64,000 bases of DNA, taken from Beta vulgaris subsp. vulgaris. Taxonomy: Eukaryota; Streptophyta; Magnoliopsida; Caryophyllales; Amaranthaceae. Shown piece after piece: positions 58,001-64,000 of the stretch. Each line of letters starts with the position of its first letter. The stretch's first letter is position 1. A program made the position numbers and the translations under genes. The notes beneath the pieces were generated by a model. The model was not told the DNA's origin. It did not search any database and saw only the letters and a list, made by a program, of their open reading frames with translations. Location of the stretch: NCBI RefSeq assembly GCF_026745355.1, contig NC_079210.1:12017523-12081522 (forward strand), written 5' to 3'.

Positions 58001-61000
58001 ATGGGCATCACAAAAATGTGCTTCTCCCAAAGGCACATTATGACTGGACCAATCTGAGGTTCCAGGATTTTAAAACGGTCAGTGATTACAATTCAACATT
58101 GTTTAGAATTGTATCATTGTTAAGATATTGTGATCATCCCATCACAGAAGAGCAAATGATAAACAAAACGCTCTCCACTTTCCACGCCTCTAATATCATA
58201 TTGGCAGAACAATACAGGTTCAGAGCTTTCAAAAAGTACTCTGAGCTAATCTCAGTACTACTTGTGGCTGAACAAAATAATGATCTTTTGCTGAAAAATC
58301 ATAATCTTAGACCTACGGGGTCTTCAGCCACTCATGAGATAAATGCTATAGAAAGCTCTAATCCACCAGAAGCAAATGCTATACATAGTGGTGGACGCGG
58401 TAATTACAACGGTCGTGGGAGAGGACGTGGTAATTACCGTGGCCGAGGGCGTGGACGTGGAAGAGGCCGATTTTCCCCAAGAAATAATAATTTTAAACAT
58501 TCTGATAAAAATTGGGGACAATCATCTGGAAATCAAGGCAGACGTCCTATAAAGGAAATGATACTTGCCATAGATGTGGCATGACCGGGCACTGGGGCCG
58601 CACATGTCGTACTGCCAAACATTTGGTAGATCTATATCAAGCTTCAATAAAAAACAAAGGAAAAAATGCTGAAGCAAACTTTGTTAATGAAGCCACTACA
58701 TCCATGCCCAGCCTTGATGTTTCAGATTTTTTTATGGATGATGCTGAAGTTGAAAATAAGTTTGTTTAGATCACAATCGATTAATGTGCTTAGTTTATTT
58801 AAACTGCTTCAATATCCACTTTCATGTATTTGTTCCTTTATTATTAATAAAAATACGTATTTTTCTTATACTAATCATCGTATTTATTATTTATGAAGAT
58901 ATGAATTCATCAGAAGTTGGAACTAAAGAACAATGTCTCCTGGACAGTGGGACAACACACACCATATTGAAAAATAAAGAGTATTTTTCAAAACTTACAA
59001 TATTCCAAGCAAATGTTAGTACAATTTCTGGGACAGCCAAGCTAATTGAAGGCTCTGGAAAAGCTTGCATTATATTTCCAAATGGGACAAAATTGATAAT
59101 TAATGACGCATTATATTCGAGTAAATCTCGAAGGAACCTCATAAGTTTCAAAGATGTACGTCAGAATGGTTACCATTTGGAAACAATGACAGTGAACAAA
59201 GAGGAATTCATATGCCTAACGGCAGAGAAAAAATGGCAAGAAATACATCTATGAAAAATTGCCAGCAATTTCCTCGGGACTATATCGCATAGATATACGT
59301 CCGATTGAAATTAATATGATATCTAACCAGAAGTTAGATAATAGAAAATCATTTACTCTATGGCATGACCGATTAGGCCATCCTGGCACAGGAATGATGC
59401 ATAGAATCATTGAAAACTCAAATGGACACTCTATAAAGAATGTCAAAATTCCTCGGTCAAATGAATTAACATGCTCTGCATGCTCACTTGGCAAATTGAT
59501 AATCAGCCATCTATAAATAAGATTGCCACTGAATCTCCAATGTTTTTAGAAAGAATTCAAGGAGATATTTGTGGGCCTATTCATCCTGCATGTGGACCAT
59601 TTCGTTATTTCATGGTATTAATTGATGCCTCTACTCGATGGTCACATGTGAGCCTTCTGTCAAGCAGAAATGTTGCATTTGCAAAACTTTTGGCTCAAAT
59701 AATTCGATTAAGAACTCAATTCCCAGATCATACAATAAAGAAAATAAGATTAGACAATGCTGGGGAATTTACATCCCAAACATTTAATGACTATTGCATG
59801 TCTATTGGGATTATTGTTGAGCACCCTGTACCTCATGTACATACACAAAATGGTCTTGCTGAATCATTAATCAAAAGACTACAATTAATTGCAAGACCAT
59901 TAATAATGAGGTCAAAATTGCCATCTACTACTTGGGGTCATGCTATATTACATGCGGCAACATTGATAAGATTAAGGCCGACAGCCTATCACAAATTCTC
60001 ACCATTACAATTAGTATCTGGTCGAGAACCGAATATCTCACATTTGAGAATTTTTGGGTGCGCTGTACATGTACCTATTGCTCCCCCCAACGTACTAAAA
60101 TGGGTCCACAAAGAAGGATGGGAATATATGTTGGATTTGAATCTCCATCAATTATCAAATATTTAGAGCCAACAACTGGTGATCTATTTACGGCTCGATT
60201 TGCCGACTGTCATTTTAATGAGTCGGTATTCCCATCCTTAGGGGGAGAGAAAGTGGACCCACAAAATATAAAATCGGAAATTACATGGAACGCATCGCAA
60301 ATGTCGTTTCTGGACCCGAGAACAAATTCATGTGAACAAGAAGTCAAGAAAATTGTTCATCTGCAAAGTATTGCAAACCAATTGCCAGATGCATTCACAG
60401 ATTCTAAGAAAGTGACAAAGTCACATGTACCTGCTGCGAATGCTCCGGAACGGATTGAAATTCCTAATGATAATGGCAATTGAAAATGAGTCAATAGCAC
60501 GTCGAAAACGTGGCAGACCACCCGGTTCTAAAGATTTAAAACCGAGAAAAATGAAAAGGCAAGGGGAGACAACGAACGAAATTAATATAAATCTCCCAAC
60601 AGAGCATGATGAAAACAAAAATGAAGAGAAACGTGTTCCAGAAGAAAAGGAACATGAAAGCATAGACAACAATGAAACTTCAATTAATTATGTTTCTACA
60701 AAGAGACAATGGAATCGAAAAGATGTTGTCTTGAATGAAATTTTTGCTTACTCGATAGCGGTTGAAATGACATACGATGAAAATGATGTAGAGCCAAATA
60801 CAGTTGATGAATGTCGCCGTAGAAAAGATTGGCCAAAATGGAAAGAGGCAATTCAAGCAGAATTGAGATCACTTGAAAAACGTGAAGTATTCGGTCAAAT
60901 AACCCAAATACCAAAAGGTGTAAAACCAGTTGGGTACAAATGGGTATTCGTGAGAAAACGAAATGAGAAAAATGAGGTTACTAGATATAAGGCAAGATTA

Positions 61001-63813
61001 GTAGCCCAAGGCTTCTCGCAAATGCCAGGGATTGATTATGATGAGACATATTCTCCAGTAGTCGATGCAACTACACTAAGATTTCTGGTAAGTTTATCAG
61101 TTTCGAAAGGATTGCAAATGAGATTGATGGATGTAGTGACCGCATATTTGTATGGCTCACTTGACACAGATATTTATATGAAAGTTCCTGAAGGACTAAA
61201 ACTACCAGAAAATTGCATGCCCAAAGAGATGTTCTCAATAAAATTGAGAAAATCACTCTATGGGTTAAAACAATCTGGAAGAATGTGGTATAATCGTCTT
61301 AGTGAATACCTATTGAAAGAAGGATTCAAAAATAATCAAATCAGTCCCTGTGTTTTCATTAAGCGATCTAAATCAGGATTCGCGATCATTGCTGTATATG
61401 TCGATGATTTGAACATTATCGGAACTCCTAGAGAACTTGAAGCACTGCAAAATACTTGATGAAAGAATTTGAGATGAAAGATCTCGGGAAGACAAAATTT
61501 TGCCTTGGCCTGCAAATGGAACATCTAAGAAATGGGATTTTTGTCCATCAATCAAACTATACAGAAAAAATCCTGAAACGTTTTTTCATGGACAAAGCCC
61601 ACCCAATAAGTTCTCCAATGGTAGTGCGTTCCCTGAATGAGAAAGATGATCCATTCAGACCACGAGAAGAGAACGAGGAGATTCTTGGTCCTGAAGTACC
61701 ATATCTAAGTGCAATTGGGCTTTAATGTACTTGGCTAACAATACTCGACCTGACATAGCTTTTTCAGTAAACTTGTTAGCTAGATACAGCAATGCACCAA
61801 CCAAGAGACATTGGAATGGAGTCAGACACTTATTACGTTATCTTCGAGGAACACAAGATCTCGGATTATTCTATCAGTCAAGACCCAATGCGTCACTCAT
61901 TGGATATGCAGATGCTGGCTACCTCTCAGACCCACAAAAGGCTAAGTCTCAATCCGGATATGTATTCACTTATGGAGGTACTGCAATATCTTGGAAATCA
62001 CAAGCAGACTTTGACGGCCACATCATCAAATCATGCGGAATTAATTGCTCTTTATGAAGCTGGAAGGGAATGTGTATGGCTAAGGTCAATGATCAAGAAT
62101 ATCCAAGAAGAATGCGGGATGGAAACAATAACAACAAATCCAACTATCATCTACGAAGACAATACTGCATGCATCACCCAAGTAAGCGAAGGGTACATCA
62201 AAGGAGACAGAACTAAACATTTATCACCAAAGCTCTTCTTCACTCATGACCTCCAAAAGGAAGGGACGATCAACATTCGACAAATCCAATCATGTGAGAA
62301 TCTTGCAGATTTATTCACCAAATCCCTTCCGGCGAAGAAATTTGAAGAATTAGTCCGAAAAATTGGAATGCGTCATCTTCATGATATATGCTAGATTCAG
62401 GGGAGTATTATATGCGCTGCACTCTTTTTCCCTTCGATCAGGTTTTTATCCCACTGGGTTTTTCCTGACAAGGTTTTTAATGAGGCAGTTGATTTTAAGC
62501 ATATAAGGATACATAATAGTTGTACTCTTTCCCTAGTTATGGATTTTTCCCACGGGATTTTTCCTAACAAAGATTCTTAATGAGACAACGTCTATTATGA
62601 CTTATAAGTGGACATTCAAGGGGGAGTGTTGAGAAACAGTGGAATGACAATTCCACTGTTCACATGTGTGAAGTCCACTGTTCACATATTGTGCGAAGTC
62701 TATTTTTCCTGCGTGCATTTAATGCATGTCAGGTAATTTCTCCGTGTTGAAAATTTTGCAATTGTGCACAGTAGAAACTTTGCCTATATATACCAGTGTA
62801 AGAAATCAGTTTTACACATCAATGCAATATACAATACTCTCTGATATATTTGCATAACTTCTCTCTCTATTTCTCACAACAATTTTGAATTATTTGTATA
62901 CTGTGTCCAAGTCTCATTTTTAAAACATGTGGAATCACTCCACAATAGTTGGACCGTTAACTCTTCATAAACATTTATTTGAAGGCAACTTTTCAATATT
63001 TCCTATAGCTAAACAAAAATTATTAAAAGAAATGGTCTAATTTTAATATAAAAATAGACGTAGTCACTCAATGGATTAAACTAGTCGAAAAAATTAACCT
63101 AGTCATTCTTGGCTAATTTTTTTTTAATGTTAAACTTACTATTATCTAATTTTAATTTAAAAATTGCGATCTCTTACCAGACAAACTCATAGCTAAAATA
63201 GTGAACGACAAAATCTCGCCCATTGTTATCATGCTAACGGCTAACCCCATTCTTCCCCGGCCTAATCTAACTTCTTATTCCTAACAATAAAATTACCAAA
63301 GATAGAATAAGCACACCGTAAAATGTGATGAGTCAAACTTTTATTTACCAAATCAAAAAGTTAAACACAACCCAAAAACAATACTATGTAAGCAATGCAA
63401 TTAATCAAAAATTAAAAAAAAAAAAGAGGAGAGAGAAAATGAACCTTAGAAGAAGAAATCGGACGGCCAGGATTATTAGCCATAATCCTGGAAACAATAC
63501 GGTTGACATTATTACTTGAATTCCCACTGTAAACGAAATCATAGCATGGCAGATTGATGAAGAACTTATCTTCACAAGGTGGAATAGAAGGAGAAATAAG
63601 AGGTGTAGGATCCAAAACGGTGTCGTAATGAGTAGTGTTCTTGAACTGAGCTTCAATGGCTTTTTGGATACAAAACATCAAGAAAATGAAAACTAATGAA
63701 GAAAATAGTTGAAGAATTGTTGCCCATTTGTGACGCCATGAAAGTAATGCGTTTTTTGAGAACAAAGCTTTTAGTTGCTGGAATAGTAATGGAATCCCTT
63801 TGTTTGTTTCCAT
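49091..63813 (-). CDS. ABCA2: ABC transporter A family, ATH-type half transporter (16 exons)
   Basis: Membrane ATPase predicted to move lipid-like substrates. Exons (5' to 3' on minus): 63813-63445, 54003-53772, 53664-53495, 53384-53199, 53038-52943, 52849-52649, 52492-52333, 52232-52006, 51476-51359, 51266-51190, 51076-50987, 50790-50647, 50561-50259, 50167-50087, 49658-49479, 49354-49091. All join in phase at GT-AG sites to give 965 residues. One TM helix near 33-50 precedes a luminal loop with CEDKFFINLPCYDF, then a block of helices over about 225-450. A single nucleotide-binding domain has Walker A GPNGAGKTT (563-571), signature YSGGMKRRLS (664-673), Walker B VIILDEP (684-690) and H-loop TTHSMEEAD. 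One TM domain plus one NBD marks the plant ATH group. N-terminal resemblance is best to ABCA2/ABCA7; the exact orthologue is not certain. Intron 1 is 9.4 kb because of transposons. Confidence 0.93.
49740..50055. mobile_element. MITE in ABCA intron 14
   Basis: The left end GGCTCCGTTTGGTTAGAGAG is an imperfect inverse of 'ctgcctaaccaatcacttcc' on the right. It shares the TTTGGTTAG terminus with the MITE at 5399-5750. It fills most of intron 14 (49659-50086) without touching the splice sites. Confidence 0.6.
51529..51715. mobile_element. Small MITE with 9-bp duplication in ABCA intron 8
   Basis: The ends CTATGTTACTCAGACAC and the inverse GTGTCAGAGTAACAGT are flanked by identical 9-bp copies of GCATTAAAC (51520-51528 and 51716-51724). 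The interior repeats 'ggatacggatatccaagtgtcc'-like phrases. The 9-bp duplication suggests a Mutator-type element. It lies within intron 8 (51477-52005). Confidence 0.75.
54084..54225 (-). repeat. LTR fragment in ABCA intron 1
   Basis: 'gttcggtccacttacaagc', 'tttcatactaaaaccaattg' and 'aggagtaactcctc' parallel the LTR at 47946-48163. It is a short fragment close to the 3' end of intron 1 on the minus strand. Confidence 0.5.
54226..55226. other. Intron 1 sequence, unremarkable
   Basis: AT-rich intron DNA of the ABCA gene, with no coding region or repeat boundary that I can support. Confidence 0.5.
55229..55436. mobile_element. Stowaway-type MITE in ABCA intron 1
   Basis: Left CTTCCTCTATTTCATAATAC, right inverse 'aaaatgaaacggaggaag', TA at 55227-55228 and 55437-55438. 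About 208 bp, with 'acttgctacac' near the left and 'gagcatagtgag' near the right, weakly paired. Confidence 0.7.
55549..56055 (+). mobile_element. Non-autonomous Helitron, 507 bp
   Basis: The 5' end is TCTATACAAATATATTAAAA preceded by A. The 3' end is the hairpin CCCGG-GGCATTG-CCGGG (56026-56042), then ATAAAATACTAG, followed by T. 5'-TC, a GC hairpin about 10 bp before CTRR-3', and insertion between A and T are the diagnostic Helitron features. No Rep/helicase is inside. It lies in ABCA intron 1, just left of the copia element. Confidence 0.85.
56085..56342 (+). repeat. Copia 5' LTR
   Basis: 258 bp, TG...CA. TATATATA at 56246-56253 is the likely TATA box, and an internal direct repeat 'ccactgttcacat' occurs twice (about 56111 and 56132). 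It drives transcription rightward, antisense to the ABCA gene. Confidence 0.95.
56460..56783 (+). CDS. Extra ORF in the copia leader, 107 residues
   Basis: Starts ATG at 56460, 118 bp after the LTR, and ends TAA at 56783. The sequence begins MDQQSNGINIVLHNVSVSGI, has a long N/P/T-rich middle (RPSNRNNGTNTHTRENPQTP) and a basic, acidic-mixed tail (SNKRDRDEQEETSSKRHH) that could be a nuclear-targeting signal. It is not gag, which starts at 57703. I do not recognise the protein. The frame is unbroken, although pol is not. It could be a genuine accessory protein or a chance frame. Confidence 0.45.
   Translation: MDQQSNGINIVLHNVSVSGIYFWIERNNVPFTTNPARGTVIQPRPSNRNNGTNTHTRENPQTPVPNTNNNPPIQPAENQPPPSNKRDRDEQEETSSKRHHTTNAENK
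57145..57151 (+). promoter_or_regulatory. Internal TATA box in the copia leader
   Basis: TATAAAA 104 bp before the small ORF at 57255, in 'ccctctataaaagcgg', followed by a CT-rich leader ('cttatcttcttccgat') as in host promoters. It may mark a captured promoter or an element-specific second start site. Confidence 0.35.
57255..57401 (+). CDS. Small membrane-anchored ORF in the copia leader, 48 residues
   Basis: ATG in good context (CCACCATGT). The protein is MFNADDNRPPPSSSSFEEDF, then RKIKLYLFLIAGFFF plus a hydrophobic run to IHK. One strong transmembrane segment of about 22 residues occupies the C-terminal half. It lies after an internal TATA box and before gag. Not recognised. Copia elements do not normally encode a membrane peptide here. 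Confidence 0.45.
   Translation: MFNADDNRPPPSSSSFEEDFRKIKLYLFLIAGFFFLLMALMIYLLIHK
57703..58769 (+). pseudogene. Copia gag, with one frame break
   Basis: Capsid/nucleocapsid precursor that packages the element's RNA. It starts MGDLVKRQFNILDLSGQKFL at 57703; the UBN2-type core includes LWDSLNERYGHHKNVLLPKA and WTNLRFQDFKTVSDYNSTLF. It ends with an RGG-rich stretch (GRGRGRGNYRGRGRGRGRGR) and a zinc knuckle CHRCGMTGHWGRTC (CX2CX4HX4C). The knuckle is in another frame; the shift is near 58545-58552, beside short C and A runs. A stop at 58767 closes gag before the spacer. Confidence 0.85.
58770..58900 (+). other. Non-coding spacer between gag and pol
   Basis: 131 bp of AT-rich sequence with stops in all useful frames, including TATTAATAAAAATA at about 58843. 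In Arabidopsis copia elements a similarly placed intron and early polyadenylation make a short gag-only RNA. Whether this spacer acts likewise is inference. Confidence 0.4.
58901..62394 (+). pseudogene. Copia pol: protease, integrase, RT, RNase H (several frame breaks)
   Basis: Starts at ATG 58901. Protease has CLLDSGTTHTIL. The pre-integrase zinc region has LWHDRLGHPG and CSACSLGK. The integrase catalytic acids are visible in FMVLIDASTRW, IRLDNAGEFTSQ and NGLAESLIKR. RT has WKEAIQAELRSLEK, RYKARLVAQGFSQ, IDYDETYSPVVD and YVDDLNIIG. RNase H has GYADAGYLSDP, SQSGYVF, AELIALYEAG, EDNTACI and the final TKSLPAKKFEELVRKIGMR. The frame changes near 59235, 59510, 60085, 60480, 61455, 61715 and 62005. 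At most of these the break falls in or beside a mononucleotide run. No premature stop from a base change was noticed within the aligned domains. Confidence 0.85.
62627..62881 (+). repeat. Copia 3' LTR
   Basis: 255 bp, same termini as the 5' LTR. The three one-base differences I could see lie at 'gagcaatt/gacaatt', 'gtaaatttc/gtaatttc' and 'ctccggtg/ctccgtg'. Confidence 0.95.
62887..63444. other. 5' part of ABCA intron 1
   Basis: AT-rich intron DNA between the copia element and coding exon 1 of the ABCA gene. The donor AAG/GTTCATT lies at 63445/63444. A run of A at 63410-63424 stands just downstream of the donor in transcript order. No other feature. Confidence 0.6.
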
Positions 63814-64000
63814 TTTTTTTTACTTTTGAGTTTTGGGTGTTTGTTTGGTATTTGGAGTAATGGATTTTAAATGGGTTGGGTTTTTTTTAAGTTTACATGT
63901 TTTAGTTGACTTTGAATCTTAGAGGAGGGAGGGAGTTAAGTTGCGTGTATTATTTTGCGAAGGCGCGTTGATGGGATGCTAGTAAAACCAAGGTAGATCA
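63814..64000 (-). promoter_or_regulatory. 5' leader/proximal promoter of the ABCA gene (partial)
   Basis: Upstream of the start codon on the minus strand. It contains an A-rich leader ('aaaaaaaaatgg' at the start). No clear TATA box is seen in the 187 bases available. Confidence 0.4.

Larger units (their letters stand above)
56085..62881 (+). mobile_element. Full-length Ty1/copia retrotransposon in ABCA intron 1, opposite to the gene
   Basis: Two LTRs (56085-56342 and 62627-62881) begin TGTTGAGAAACAG and end CTCACAACA. They differ at only three places that I can see, each a single-base gap. The 5-bp duplication ATTTT is exact (56080-56084 and 62882-62886). Downstream of the 5' LTR is CGTTATCAGCACGAG, usual for Ale/Retrofit-type copia, and the polypurine tract CAAGGGGGAG stands at 62617-62626. 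The order gag, protease, integrase, RT, RNase H is copia. The coding frame is broken at about eight sites. High LTR identity implies a recent insertion. Confidence 0.95.

Overview
This window is nuclear DNA of a flowering plant, almost certainly a eudicot. Host genes carry canonical GT-AG introns, the encoded proteins are plant-type (a KDEL protein disulfide isomerase, an ATH-subfamily ABCA half-transporter, a proline-rich arabinogalactan-like membrane protein), and the rest is packed with plant transposon families (Ale/Retrofit-like copia, Tat-like LTR, Cassandra, TRIM, LINE, MULE, hAT, Stowaway, Tourist-like MITE, Helitron). The species cannot be fixed from sequence alone; Caryophyllales is only a weak guess.

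Layout. 1-2.7 kb: degenerate tandem repeats and the 5' end of a Tat-like LTR element (minus strand), interrupted by a hAT-type element with an 8-bp target duplication. 4.07-4.56 kb: a small signal-peptide/single-TM protein gene with a TATA box. 4.6-11.2 kb: mostly non-coding, with one MITE, a copia RT relic and a Cassandra solo LTR carrying 5S rRNA-like sequence. 11.2-11.5 kb: a small conserved gene with a 21-nt first coding exon. 14.8-21.2 kb: a 5.37-kb MULE with about 220-bp inverted repeats, a perfect 9-bp duplication, a mudrA-like gene (minus) and a GRF zinc-finger passenger (plus), sitting in an older 21-nt-repeat element. 22.3-26.2 kb: a truncated LINE, a Helitron fragment and a cluster of nested CTGAA-rich MITEs. 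26.9-34.1 kb: the 12-exon PDI gene, whose product should fold secretory proteins in the ER. 34.8-41.7 kb: a LINE on the minus strand broken by two foldback elements, one with a perfect 9-bp duplication. 41.8-45 kb: Stowaway-type MITEs. 45.4-45.9 kb: the proline-rich membrane protein gene. 47.8-48.7 kb: a tandem TRIM array. 49.1-63.8 kb: a 16-exon ABCA transporter gene on the minus strand, whose 9.4-kb first intron holds a Stowaway, a Helitron and a full-length copia retrotransposon with nearly identical LTRs.

The intact host genes are unrelated to one another and show no operon-like organisation. The scientific interest lies in the nested transposons: several exact target-site duplications allow insertions to be ordered; the copia leader holds two unexplained ORFs; and the copia frame breaks are almost all homopolymer length changes, which may be assembly error rather than decay. 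I found no clearly new defence or metabolic system.
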